64,000 nucleotides of DNA from DATNPH01 sp036703315 (lineage in GTDB: Bacteria > Cyanobacteriota > Cyanobacteriia > Cyanobacteriales > Coleofasciculaceae), in the NCBI GenBank assembly GCA_036703315.1, contig DATNPH010000032.1, forward strand, positions 1-64,000, given 5' to 3'. Under the pieces are notes generated by a model. That model worked only from the letters and a program-made list of their open reading frames with translations. It was not told where the DNA came from and searched no databases. This document shows positions 8,679-17,178 of this stretch, piece by piece. How positions within the stretch are numbered: the first letter of the stretch is position 1; each line of letters starts with the position of its first letter. The translations under genes were made by a program, and so were the position numbers.

Positions 8679-10136
8679 ATGACGCAGGAAATACGACTCA
8701 ATGAGAGTGCTCACGGTTTAAAGGCAGATTGTCTTTCCTACGGGGAAGTCATCGCTCAATCCATTGCCGTTATTGCACCGACGACAACACCAGCCGCAAA
8801 TTTAGGCTTGATTGTTGCCTCTTCAGGAAATGGCACCTGGCTGAGCTTTGTAATTGGCATGATTGGGCTACTGTTTGTCGGCTTTAATATCAATCAATTT
8901 GCCAGCCGCTCGGCTTCTCCAGGTTCTCTGTACACATACATCGTTAAAGGTCTTGGTCCTTCTGCGGGTATCCTCTGTGCGTGGGGTCTGGTGCTGGCTT
9001 ATTTGTTTACCGGAATGGCAACCTTGTGTGGTTTTGCCTACTTTGGTCAGAACCTACTCGGTCACTTAGGCATTCATCCCTCGATCATTACGATGTTTGC
9101 GATCGGTGCGGGTCTTGCTTGGTACATCGGCTACCAAGACATCCAGCTATCGGCGAAGATGACACTGATGATGGAGGTAGTGTGCATTGCCTTTATCCTG
9201 ATTTTGGGGATCGTCGTCTGGGCACATAAGGGATTTGCGATCGATACCGCTCAACTGACGTTGCAAGGTGCTACTCCAGGCGGAATCGCGATGGGAGTAG
9301 TTCTGGTAGTCTTCGGCTTTTCTGGTTTTGAAAGTTCTACCTCCTTGGGTGATGAAGCAAAACAGCCACTCAAAACGATCCCCAAATCTGTAATTCAAAG
9401 CACGCTCCTGGCAGGTTCCTTCTTCATCTTGATGACTTATATAGAAGTGCTGGGTTTTAGCGGCAGTTCTATGAATCTTGGTGAAAGTGAAGATCCTCTA
9501 GCGTTTCTGGCTCAACAGGCAGGAGTCGGGTTTTTGGGGGCGCTGATTAGTGTGGGCGTAATGCTTTCGTTCTTCGCTTGCATCCTTGCTTGTATCAATC
9601 CGACTGCCAGAGTGCTGTTTATGATGGCGCATCATGGTATGTTTCACGCCTCCCTTGGTAAGGCACATCGCTCGAACCGCACGCCACACATTGCAGTCAC
9701 GATCGCATCTTTGATTACGTTTCTAGTACCCACGTCGTTAGCTTTCTTTAACATCAAAGCGTTCACGATCATGGGTTACATGGGAACGATTTGCACCTAC
9801 GGCTTTTTGCTGGTGTATATCCTGGTTTCGATCGCTGCTCCAGTTTATCTGTATCGCCTCGGAAAACTGCGTCCGCTAGATATCGTCGTCTCCGTCTTAG
9901 CCGTTGGCTTCATGATGATCCCCGTTGTAGGTACGACTGGCATTCCCGGTAGTGAACTGTTCCCAGTGCCAGAAGCTCCTTACAATCTGTTTCCGTGGCT
10001 GTTCTTACTGTACCTAGCGGCGGGTTGCGGATGGTTCACCATCCAAAAGCGGCGTTCTCCCAAAATGGTCAAGAGAATGAAGCGATCGATTGACGAGATT
10101 CACTCCAGATTTAGCGATCTTGACAATATTCCATAG
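8679..10136 (+). CDS. APC-superfamily amino acid permease
   Basis: The 485-residue protein has about 12 hydrophobic segments and the usual APC layout. SIAVIAPTTTPAANLGLIV in helix 1 corresponds to the unwound substrate-binding region, and SASPGSLYTYIVKGLGPSAG follows in helices 2-3. VVFGFSGFESSTSLGDEAKQPLKTIPKSV is the strongly conserved APC motif of helix 6 and the loop after it. It should import an amino acid or amine by proton or sodium coupling; which one is not clear. It sits between two cadD-like genes on the same strand, and the simple-sequence gap to the next gene is 71 bases. Confidence 0.9.
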   Translation: MTQEIRLNESAHGLKADCLSYGEVIAQSIAVIAPTTTPAANLGLIVASSGNGTWLSFVIGMIGLLFVGFNINQFASRSASPGSLYTYIVKGLGPSAGILCAWGLVLAYLFTGMATLCGFAYFGQNLLGHLGIHPSIITMFAIGAGLAWYIGYQDIQLSAKMTLMMEVVCIAFILILGIVVWAHKGFAIDTAQLTLQGATPGGIAMGVVLVVFGFSGFESSTSLGDEAKQPLKTIPKSVIQSTLLAGSFFILMTYIEVLGFSGSSMNLGESEDPLAFLAQQAGVGFLGALISVGVMLSFFACILACINPTARVLFMMAHHGMFHASLGKAHRSNRTPHIAVTIASLITFLVPTSLAFFNIKAFTIMGYMGTICTYGFLLVYILVSIAAPVYLYRLGKLRPLDIVVSVLAVGFMMIPVVGTTGIPGSELFPVPEAPYNLFPWLFLLYLAAGCGWFTIQKRRSPKMVKRMKRSIDEIHSRFSDLDNIP

Positions 10137-10207
10137 TCCTTTGTTAGTTGTCCAATGACCAATTACCCATTACCCATTACCTAGCCCGAAAATTAGGACT
10201 TTGATAA

Positions 10208-10912
10208 ATGAGCGAGTTAATTACTGCAATTCCCACCGGGGGAGCAGCCTTTATAGCGACTAACCTTGATGATATTGTTATCCTGACGCTGTTGTTTTCA
10301 CAGGTTAATGCGGCGTTCCGTCGTCGGCACATTGTTGCTGGTCAGTATTTAGGCTTCGGTACACTAGTTGCCGCCAGTATCCCCGGTTTCTTCGGTAGCT
10401 TATTCGTGCCACACGAGTGGATTAAACTGCTTGGCTTCGTGCCAATCCTGATGGGGATTAGCAGCTTGCTCAAACGGGAAGAGGATTCGTCCGAAGACGA
10501 GGAAGAGATAGAGCCGTCTACTCCCTCTGGAATTGCCAGTTTTCTTTCTCCTCAAACGTACAGTGTGGCAGCCGTTACGGTTGCTAATGGCAGTGACAAT
10601 ATAGGCATCTATGTACCGCTGTTTGCCAGCAGTGAATTAGAAGGTCTCTTGGTAATTTTGGGCGTATTCTTTCTGTTAGTCGGAGTTTGGTGCTTTGCTG
10701 CCTACCAACTAACTCACCTTCCTGCGATCGCTCAGCTTCTAACAGGCTACGGTAATAGTTTTGTTCCTTGCGTCTTGATCGGATTGGGAGTTTTTATTAT
10801 CAAGGAAAGTATCCCGTTGACTCTCCTCGCTCTGGGGGTTAGCTGCCTGGGATTGGTGATGCTGGGCAGAGTGAACGGGAGATTGCCTGAACCTGAAGTC
10901 GAGAAACATTGA
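10208..10912 (+). CDS. CadD-family membrane transporter, copy 2
   Basis: At 234 residues it keeps the NLDDIVILTLLFSQV and VANGSDNIGIYVPLFASSE motifs and the six-helix layout. The central loop is very acidic (EEDSSEDEEEIEPS), which could bind cations; that is inference. It is closely similar to copy 1 along its length, consistent with duplication. The gap before it holds short repeats (CCAATTACCCATTACCCATTACC) and an AGTCCT/AGGACT inverted pair. Confidence 0.88.
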   Translation: MSELITAIPTGGAAFIATNLDDIVILTLLFSQVNAAFRRRHIVAGQYLGFGTLVAASIPGFFGSLFVPHEWIKLLGFVPILMGISSLLKREEDSSEDEEEIEPSTPSGIASFLSPQTYSVAAVTVANGSDNIGIYVPLFASSELEGLLVILGVFFLLVGVWCFAAYQLTHLPAIAQLLTGYGNSFVPCVLIGLGVFIIKESIPLTLLALGVSCLGLVMLGRVNGRLPEPEVEKH

Positions 10913-10999
10913 AGTCAGTGACAACAGCAGCGTCAGAGTTGGCTAACAAAGACAAGTTTTCAAGTTGAAAATCTAATACTCCTGAAAAGGAAAAAAATC

Positions 11000-11830
11000 A
11001 TGAAATTCTTCAAATCTTTTTTAATTGCCTTGGTAATCCTGGCAAGTTTCTTAGTCGCTCAACCTTCATTCGCCGATAAGCCAAAATTCCTCAAGAATCC
11101 TGACTACATCGAGGTCACTAAAACACTTGAGAGTTTACAGGCAGATAAACAGGCACAATCTCAAACAGAGAACTACAATCCAGAGGAAATTCAACAGAAA
11201 ATTGATGAGTTAGAGTTTCAAAAATATGCTCTGGAAACAGGAGTCAACTGGGGGCAGTGTCGAAATGAAACAGGAAAGACAATTGCTGTCTACGGTCCAA
11301 AGCCCGATTTGGATGATGATGACGATGTCGAGTACCAATACGACAATGGTCTTTACTTTTTAGCAAGTGGTCAGACGACCAAGAAAAAGTGGGATTGCAA
11401 TGGCGTTTATCTACCCGGTGGCGTGAAAACGGCAGCTACAAACGCTGAAGGACAAGTTCAAGAATTAGATGCTCCGGTTGCGATCAAAATCTTGGATGGA
11501 ACTCAGCTAGTGATTACGACAAATCCTGATAATGATGCCATTGACTTCAGCGTTCCTCCTACGAAAGTTTTCAAAGCTGGTGATGCGAATTGGTTTATCC
11601 CCAATGTGGCGCAGGCGGTGATCGATACGCGAGTTCCCAATGCACCGACTGCCAAGATTAAGGAGAATCAATTAGTTGGGCTGAGAACTCAAGAGAAAGA
11701 CACAGTTGAAGCTAAGGTTTTTCCTGAAACACGGCAACAACAACAGCAGCCTCAGCCCAAAGTCCAGGAACAACCCGAATCACAGCCTCAGCTAAATTTA
11801 CAGCGAGCAGGCTATTTCAAGAGAAGCTAA
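11000..11830 (+). CDS. Exported protein of unknown function with Asp-rich loop and Gln-rich tail
   Basis: A good signal peptide (residues 1-25, ending QPSFA) leads a 276-residue protein. Visible features are a short helical region (residues 40-75, Gln/Glu-rich), two cysteines in WGQCRNETGK and KKWDCNGVY that could form a disulfide, an acidic run DLDDDDDVEY near residue 105 and a low-complexity Gln/Pro tail. I do not recognise the family. An AAAAGGAAAAAAATC ribosome site precedes the ATG. It lies between cadD-like copies 2 and 3, so a periplasmic metal-related role is possible but only inferred. Confidence 0.75.
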   Translation: MKFFKSFLIALVILASFLVAQPSFADKPKFLKNPDYIEVTKTLESLQADKQAQSQTENYNPEEIQQKIDELEFQKYALETGVNWGQCRNETGKTIAVYGPKPDLDDDDDVEYQYDNGLYFLASGQTTKKKWDCNGVYLPGGVKTAATNAEGQVQELDAPVAIKILDGTQLVITTNPDNDAIDFSVPPTKVFKAGDANWFIPNVAQAVIDTRVPNAPTAKIKENQLVGLRTQEKDTVEAKVFPETRQQQQQPQPKVQEQPESQPQLNLQRAGYFKRS

Positions 11831-12159
11831 AACATTAGGTGAGACAAGGCTTTTGCCTACCCTTGCTTCTCACCCCCCTAGCCCCCTTATACCATTCACA
11901 TTTAACGCGCTACATATTATTGACCCCCCCAGCCCTCCTCACTAAAGCTCCGGTTGGTAAGGGGGGAGCAAAAATTCCATCTGTAGTAAGCATTTACTGA
12001 ATTGGGATAAGGGGGAATAAATGGAGACACTCTTGTTCTTGGGAGAAGCTAGTTTCAGTCTCTTGTTCCCCCCTTAGTAAGGGGGGTTAGGGGGGTAGTG
12101 CAAGAACTGAATGCTCTCTACTCCCTCTAAACCTTTTATTTGTACATTTGAGTTGAAAA
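11831..12159. repeat. C-rich/G-rich palindromic repeats
   Basis: Several CCCCCCTAGCCCCCTT- and AAGGGGGG-type arms occupy about 11862-12100, matching the dispersed repeat family seen elsewhere in the window. No gene is seen in this gap. Confidence 0.6.
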
Positions 12160-12171
12160 TTGGGGTTATTG

Positions 12172-12633
12172 ATGCAGTTACTGTTCAAACCTGTAGAGCT
12201 AGATAAGAAACCTATAAAAGTAGATACAAAACCTGTAGGAGTAACCCAAAAGCCAAGGCGGAGGGATTCGTCGCGAGTGCGGGATCACTTGGCGAACGAG
12301 CGCACATACTTGGCATGGATGCGTAGTGCGATCGCTCTTTTGGGTTTTGGTGTTGTCATCGTCCGCCTTCGCGTCTTTCAACCGCCTCTTCTCCCTCATC
12401 CTGGTGTTGGTTGGAAGTTGGGTTTAGTCTTCTCTTTGGTTGGTCTGCTAACTGTGTTACTTTCAACTGTGCACTACTTCGCTGTCCGTCGAGACATTGA
12501 TGAGGATACTTACGAACCACCCGATCGCTGGGTAATTCTCTTCAGCCTTGTTGTGACACTGCTGGCAGCTGGGGTGATCTATTTTGTCTTTACAGCTCCT
12601 TTGAACCAAATGAATCTGTTTATGCCGGAGTAG
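12172..12633 (+). CDS. DUF202 (YidH-like) small membrane protein
   Basis: The core reads RVRDHLANERTYLAWMRSAIALLGFGVVIVRLR, the signature of DUF202 proteins, followed by two more membrane helices for a total of three. Function is unknown in the family. The ATG at 12172 is preferred over the TTG at 12160. The N-terminal 30 residues are Lys/Pro-rich with repeated KPxxV units. It is on the same strand as its cadD-like neighbours. Confidence 0.85.
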   Translation: MQLLFKPVELDKKPIKVDTKPVGVTQKPRRRDSSRVRDHLANERTYLAWMRSAIALLGFGVVIVRLRVFQPPLLPHPGVGWKLGLVFSLVGLLTVLLSTVHYFAVRRDIDEDTYEPPDRWVILFSLVVTLLAAGVIYFVFTAPLNQMNLFMPE

Positions 12634-12659
12634 CACATTCTCGTTTTGGGGTTGGCCGA

Positions 12660-12875
12660 GTGGTGCTGGATTGTCCCAATAATGTAGAAACGGTTCTGCT
12701 TTGCTCCGATAATGAAGGAAGACTCAGTGTTTTCCAAGAAGCGATCGCCACTGGCAAGGGAGTAGTTGCATACGAGAATCCGGTTTTTCCAACGAACGCT
12801 TACTTTTTGCTTAAGTCAGTGAGATTCAACCTAAATCCAGCGTTTTTGCAGCAACGGAATCAACAACAGTGCTAA
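12660..12875 (+). CDS. Doubtful short ORF between DUF202 and cadD copy 3
   Basis: A 71-codon frame with a GTG start and no clear ribosome site. The reading is only mildly protein-like (LLCSDNEGRLSVFQEAIATG). I do not recognise it, and the open frame extends upstream into the DUF202 gene. It may be a small protein or a remnant. Confidence 0.25.
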   Translation: MVLDCPNNVETVLLCSDNEGRLSVFQEAIATGKGVVAYENPVFPTNAYFLLKSVRFNLNPAFLQQRNQQQC

Positions 12876-12895
12876 GCCTGTAATACATATCGATA

Positions 12896-13558
12896 ATGAC
12901 TGAACTTGGGAGTGCTTTGCTGGCAGGAATAACAGCCTTCGTGGCAACCAATATCGATGACATTATTATCCTGCTGCTATTTTTCGCCCAAGTTGATGCT
13001 AAATTTCGTCGCCGTCATATCGTTTTTGGTCAGTACCTCGGTTTTACACTCCTGATCATCGCTAGCTTACCGGGGTTCTTTGGTGGCTTAGTCGTACCGC
13101 ATGAATGGATTGGATTACTAGGGCTTCTACCTATAGCGATCGGACTCAAGCAACTGGTGGATCGGCAAGAAGATACAACACAAGTGCAAACGGTAACCAG
13201 TGATATTGAGCCGTCCTCACTCAATAACTCCGCAGTCTCTTTTCTCTCTAGCGTGCTGAATCCCCAGACTTATAAAGTGGCAGCGGTAACTGTTGCCAAT
13301 GGGGGTGACAACATCAGCATCTACATCCCGTTATTTGCTGGTAATACCCTGATCAGTTTGGGCGTGATTCTGGGCGTCTTTTTCGTCATGGTAGGAGTTT
13401 GGTGTGCGATCGCTTACCGATTAACCCGTCAACCTACCCTTGCTCGTGTTCTAAGTCGATATGGTCATGCTGTTGTCCCTTTTGTGTTAATTGGCTTGGG
13501 GCTATTCATCCTGTATGAGAGAGGCACATTTAGACTCCTGCCATGGATAAAAAGCTAA
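12896..13558 (+). CDS. CadD-family membrane transporter, copy 3
   Basis: At 220 residues it retains TNIDDIIILLLFFAQV and VANGGDNISIYIPLFAG, where copies 1 and 2 have GSDNIGIY. The Ser-to-Gly and Gly-to-Ser changes in this motif are the main difference, and the central loop is shorter and less acidic. It is the most diverged of the three copies and may prefer a different ion; that is inference. Confidence 0.87.
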   Translation: MTELGSALLAGITAFVATNIDDIIILLLFFAQVDAKFRRRHIVFGQYLGFTLLIIASLPGFFGGLVVPHEWIGLLGLLPIAIGLKQLVDRQEDTTQVQTVTSDIEPSSLNNSAVSFLSSVLNPQTYKVAAVTVANGGDNISIYIPLFAGNTLISLGVILGVFFVMVGVWCAIAYRLTRQPTLARVLSRYGHAVVPFVLIGLGLFILYERGTFRLLPWIKS

Positions 13559-13723
13559 CTTCCTCTTCTTGAAGCGATAGTTTATCCAGTATCAATCAAC
13601 TGGGATGAGGAGTAGAACCCCTAATTCCTTGAGAGATTGTATCCGTCGCTACCAAAGCGCTCTAGACATTTGCTGTGTATTGCGCTTAAACTACGGTAAG
13701 CCTATCGGAATATATAATTAACT

Positions 13724-14215
13724 ATGGAAAATGCCAACAAAGTCAGCGAGGAAGCGATCGCAGCAGAACAAGCAACCCTTGATCGGGTACAACAGGGGGA
13801 TCAAGACGGCTTCCAGATGGGAGCTATGCTCAAAAAACTAAGAGGCGGATTCCTTCTGGTAATTGGATTTTTGCTGTCACCCCTATCGTTTTGGAATGAT
13901 CTATTTTTCAATTTGCCAATTGCTTATGGTTTTGGGTATCTCTGTAGTTTGCTTTCCCCGGATTTACTCCTGCCCTGCTCAATCATCGGGTACTGGATTT
14001 CTAATATTGCGGGAATCCTCTTGATGCAAGTAGGGGCTGTGGATGTTTTTCAAGGGCAACCCAAAGAGCGTAACCTAAAAAAAGAGTTATTGACGGGTCT
14101 TGTCTCCTCATTCGTCTACACCCTTGTAATTTTTGCATTGATTCAGTTTAAGATTCTCGATACTCCTCTCCTATTCTCCGTACTTCACGGACATGACTCG
14201 ATGCCAACTCAGTAG
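13724..14215 (+). CDS. Membrane protein of unknown function, 163 residues
   Basis: An N-terminal soluble part (residues 1-40, Glu/Gln-rich) is followed by about four hydrophobic segments, including GGFLLVIGFLLSPLSFWNDLFFNLP and a C-terminal VSSFVYTLVIFALI helix. I recognise no named domain. It continues the same-strand series after cadD copy 3, with a 165-base gap. Confidence 0.65.
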   Translation: MENANKVSEEAIAAEQATLDRVQQGDQDGFQMGAMLKKLRGGFLLVIGFLLSPLSFWNDLFFNLPIAYGFGYLCSLLSPDLLLPCSIIGYWISNIAGILLMQVGAVDVFQGQPKERNLKKELLTGLVSSFVYTLVIFALIQFKILDTPLLFSVLHGHDSMPTQ

Positions 14216-14354
14216 CGGTAGAGGCATTAGCAATGCGTTCCCGAACTCAGTCAGGGGCAAGGGTAAGGGAAAAAGGTAGATAAATCAAGCCTTCTCGCTT
14301 TTCCCCATCCCACAAAGTGCAAACTCTAGGCGCGACAGCTTATGAGTGGAGTGT

Positions 14355-14633
14355 CTAGGAAACAAAATACTTAAGATTTTCTTGAAGTTGAGTCCTTAGA
14401 GTATCGCCTACCGTTTGCCAAAACTCTGGTGGCAAAACTGAGCCAGAAAAAGCGATCGCATAAAACACTAGACCCAAGACTAATCCTAAAAAACGCCCGA
14501 ACAGTCCTGGATTGAGTTCGATAACCCAAAGCTTTGAATTCCCGATAACAGCAATTACTAAAAATATACTTCCTAGCGTTACCAAGAAAAAAGACGCTGG
14601 TGTATTAACAATATTTCCAAAATAATCAACCAT
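14355..14633 (-). CDS. Small membrane protein of unknown function, 92 residues
   Basis: Two membrane helices (residues about 13-30 and 43-62) with a short C-terminal amphipathic tail. The ATG at 14633 has an A-rich leader with GAGGAAAAA upstream. It converges on the preceding membrane-protein gene. No family is recognised. Confidence 0.6.
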   Translation of the reverse strand: MVDYFGNIVNTPASFFLVTLGSIFLVIAVIGNSKLWVIELNPGLFGRFLGLVLGLVFYAIAFSGSVLPPEFWQTVGDTLRTQLQENLKYFVS

Positions 14634-14970
14634 TTTTTCTATTCACAAAGCGGCTATTTTTTCCTCCATAGTATCATTTTTACTAGAATACTCTCCCTAA
14701 CTACGCTACACATAGCGAGAGGAAAGTAGCCTAATAGCTAACCAAAACGCGCTACAAGCATCCGTCTAATAATCAAAATTGATTTTCATTATCATAGGGG
14801 CAAGTAATATTATTACTCAAACTTGAAAACATAGACTGTTACGTTTTAGATAAATTTAGAGGTTACGTTCATTGCGGCGTACACATCGTGAGAATAGATG
14901 TCGTACAAGCCATGCAAAATCTCGAAGTACCGAAAGGCGATCACAAATATGTGCTTAGACCTGAATCTAG

Positions 14971-15567
14971 AATTTAGATAGATTCTTTGTAACAAATCAG
15001 TTTGATGGCAATAAAACAAAAATATTTGGAATTGGACTTAGTCAACCTGGAACTCAAAGCTTAGCTCACGCTTTAACCCTGCTTGGCTTTAATGTAATTC
15101 ACTCTCCAGATGACGAATTAACTTTGAAAGAACTGATAGCAGGAAACTATAATTTATCTATATTAAAGGATCCGGATGGCTATAACTCAATAGTGGGAGA
15201 GCGAGGCGTCAACATCTCAGGAGGGCAGAAGCAGCGTTTAGCGATCGCCAGAGTTTTGCTCAAAAATCCTCGATTCATTGTACTGGATGAAGCGACCTCT
15301 GCCCTAGATACTGAGTCCGAGCATCTAATTCAAGAATCTTTGGAGAAGCTCTTTAAAGGTCGAACCTGTTTGGTAATTGCTCATCGGCTTTCAACCATCC
15401 AAACAGCTGATTTGATTGTCGTTATGGAACAGGGCCGTATTGTAGAAACTGGAACTCACGCCGAATTAATTTCTAAAGGCGGACGATATGCCCATCTTCA
15501 TGCTATCCAGTGTCCTCAAAAATACACGCCCCTAGAGTTACCAAAGATTCAAGCAGAACAAAAATAG
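14971..15567 (+). pseudogene. Chimeric relic: sulfotransferase-like N-terminal stub joined in frame to ABC transporter ATPase C-terminus
   Basis: One open frame without a normal start codon at its head covers two unrelated pieces. Positions 15013-15167 read [19 protein letters not shown] and then [12 protein letters not shown] and [10 protein letters not shown], the P-loop start of a sulfotransferase-like family. Two of its usual P-loop residues (KTGTTS) have changed to QPGTQS. From about 15168 the frame reads [19 protein letters not shown], then the signature, Walker [13 protein letters not shown] and switch His (IAHRLS) of an HlyB/MsbA-type exporter. The transmembrane part and Walker A are missing. 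Neither half can work, and the join probably marks a recombination or deletion. A short unrelated open stretch (14798-14977) just upstream may be another gene end. Confidence 0.75.
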
Positions 15568-15711
15568 TTGTAATGTTGACCTCATCGTAGCGAAGCTGGA
15601 GGTAATCCTAAGCCTAATCGAACCGTGCGCTCGCCCTCCGCGCACACTTCACCATCGCACCCTTCAGCCCTGCCTTCTGCCTTTTGCCATAGCACACAGC
15701 CAGCCTGGATA

Positions 15712-16749
15712 TCATGTCAAACGCAGGTAAACCAGCAACGGTAGGTGGTCTGAGCCAATATTCGGACCGACACTTCGCCGCACTGTGACGAAAGAACGGC
15801 TGTGCAAGCAATGGTCGATCGGTAGTCTCAAAAAACTCGGTAAACCACTGTGCCAGCTCGGTTGTAGTCCAAATCCAGCCTGGGAGTTGACCAGTTCACT
15901 ATCATGCAACATTCGTCGGAACGGCCCATACCAGGGTGTGCTGTTGAAATCACCAATCACAATTACATTGCCTTGCTTGTTCTGGAGCAGGTTCTGGCTC
16001 CACTGGGCAAGTGCAGCCAACTCCACCTGCTGATAGTTTACGGTTGAGGTATTGCGGGGACGAATGGCATGGAAACAAAGCAGGTCAATGGGTTTTCCCG
16101 CAAAGGTAATGGTTGCTCGGAGTAAAGGGCGATCGCTGTCCGACGGTAAATGAATTAGTTCCGATTCTTGAATTGTAATGGGACTGGATGGTTGCTTAGA
16201 TACAAACCAAGCACTGCCATGACTATTGGTTCGGGGTTCTGCAATTACCACTTGATAGCCTGCTAAACCCGTCTGAAGCTCAGGTAAGGATTGAGGTGTG
16301 ATTTCCAGCAACGAAACAATATCTGGAGCCTGCTGATTGATATAGTTAATCGCTTTGCTAACATCTGCTAGATTGTCGCGGTCTAGCGTCGCATGAAGAA
16401 CTCGCAGCAGGGTGGGACGACGAACTGCACCAACTATTCCATCCTCTCGGTTCTGGACAGCTCCAATAAAGACAGGTAACAGCAAGCCAAAATTTATAAT
16501 TAGGGGAATTGTCCACAGCAAACTCCAATATTTGATCTGCCAAGGCTCACGAGAGATTAGCCCAACCAGCAGAGCAACAACCAGAACCAGGCAGTATTGC
16601 AGGCGGAAATGTTCTAGCATTGCAAAGACCCACCAAAGTGGACTCGCAAAGCTTAGCAGTGTGGCAAGCGTCACCCCACCTGCCAAAATATTTATCCAAA
16701 ATGGCAGCGAGAACAGAAATCTACCTGCCTGCTTCAATCGCATTGGCAT
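15712..16749 (-). CDS. Endonuclease/exonuclease/phosphatase-family protein with N-terminal membrane helices
   Basis: The 345-residue protein begins with three hydrophobic helices (about 16-95). A C-terminal EEP-fold catalytic domain follows: DIVSLLEI with the metal-binding Glu (about 149), IGDFNSTPW with the active-site Asp and Asn, and GSDHLPLLVYLRL with the closing Asp-His. It is a membrane-anchored phosphodiesterase of unknown substrate; similar proteins are called YafD-like. The first ATG at 16749 is followed by a second candidate two codons on. It lies immediately left of the CAST footprint and is not a known CAST component. Confidence 0.88.
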   Translation of the reverse strand: MPMRLKQAGRFLFSLPFWINILAGGVTLATLLSFASPLWWVFAMLEHFRLQYCLVLVVALLVGLISREPWQIKYWSLLWTIPLIINFGLLLPVFIGAVQNREDGIVGAVRRPTLLRVLHATLDRDNLADVSKAINYINQQAPDIVSLLEITPQSLPELQTGLAGYQVVIAEPRTNSHGSAWFVSKQPSSPITIQESELIHLPSDSDRPLLRATITFAGKPIDLLCFHAIRPRNTSTVNYQQVELAALAQWSQNLLQNKQGNVIVIGDFNSTPWYGPFRRMLHDSELVNSQAGFGLQPSWHSGLPSFLRLPIDHCLHSRSFVTVRRSVGPNIGSDHLPLLVYLRLT

Positions 16750-16844
16750 CGTGTTCCCTCCCTCGTTTTGTTATCTCCTCTTGTTCTCTGCTGGAGCGAT
16801 CTCTGCACGTTCTGTGGTTCGTCTGAAAAAAAGGAGTAGTCAAC

Positions 16845-16866
16845 CCGGATTTGGTATCACTGTACA
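16845..16866. repeat. Lone end of dispersed repeat abutting the CAST footprint
   Basis: CCCGGATTTGGTATCAC is the reverse complement of the GTGATACCAAATCC end seen at 4359. TGTACA follows directly at 16861. The join marks where the transposon interior is lost on this side. Confidence 0.45.
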
Positions 16867-16882
16867 TTTAAAAACCGCCGTC

Positions 16883-16920
16883 GTTTCAACGACCATTCCC
16901 AGCTAGGGGTGAGTTGAAAG
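16883..16920 (+). CRISPR. Single complete type V-K (Cas12k)-type CRISPR repeat
   Basis: A 38-base unit begins GTTTCAAC, contains CTAGGGGT and ends GAGTTGAAAG. This arrangement matches repeats of Cas12k systems as remembered. It is followed by about 28 bases of spacer (16921-16948) and then a degenerate short repeat. The repeat is unpaired with any second full copy, and no cas gene is adjacent. The upstream sequence is too short for a tracrRNA gene. Confidence 0.8.
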
Positions 16921-16948
16921 GGCAAAATGTCTCTTTGGAAACAAGTTA

Positions 16949-16990
16949 CAGCTATTAGTGTGGATTGAAAGAGATCACGAGTTCAATCTT
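16949..16990 (+). CRISPR. Degenerate repeat plus homing spacer matching tRNA-Thr
   Basis: CAGCTATTAGTGTGGATTGAAAG-like bases (16949-16971) are a shortened version of the repeat 3' half (CAGCTAGGGGTGAGTTGAAAG-like). The following 17 bases, AGATCACGAGTTCAATC at 16972-16988, match the minus strand of tRNA-Thr (17208 down to 17192) at 16 of 17 positions. This is the layout of the delocalised guide used by type V-K transposons to home on tRNA genes. Confidence 0.82.
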
Positions 16991-17061
16991 AGACATAGAC
17001 GAAGATTGCTAAATGGTGAATTGATGAGCAAGATGACATCTAATTCGTCACTGCTACTTCA

Positions 17062-17146
17062 GCGACACTTATTTGTCCCAACGACAGATATTTTGTCACA
17101 GCGACAATAATGATGTCACCGACGACAAATAATTAGTCACCGTACA
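17062..17146. mobile_element. Tn7-like (type V-K CAST) transposon end with four TnsB-type sites
   Basis: Four near-repeats of the form CGACAnnTAnTnnGTCAC have CGACA at 17063, 17082, 17102 and 17123, spaced 19-21 bases apart. The array closes with GTCACCGTACA at 17146, which as an inverted end reads TGTACGGTGAC. That closely resembles the TGTACAGTGAC termini of cyanobacterial CASTs. From the first matched tRNA base (17208) to the end lie 62 bases, inside the 60-66-base insertion window known for V-K systems. No 5-base target duplication partner was found to the left. Confidence 0.82.
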
Positions 17147-17178
17147 CTAGAAGCGTTATAGACTATAGGTTTATTAAA

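Noticed and set aside
15712..16749. CAST cargo or nuclease component
   Set aside because: It is an ordinary membrane-linked EEP protein. No second transposon end was found beyond it, so membership in the element cannot be supported.
16861..17146. A 286-base mini-transposon bounded by TGTACA and CGTACA
   Set aside because: TGTACA is its own reverse complement and easy to find by chance. The left side lacks the GTGAC and TnsB sites expected of an end, and the flanks (ATCAC and CTAGA) are not a target duplication.
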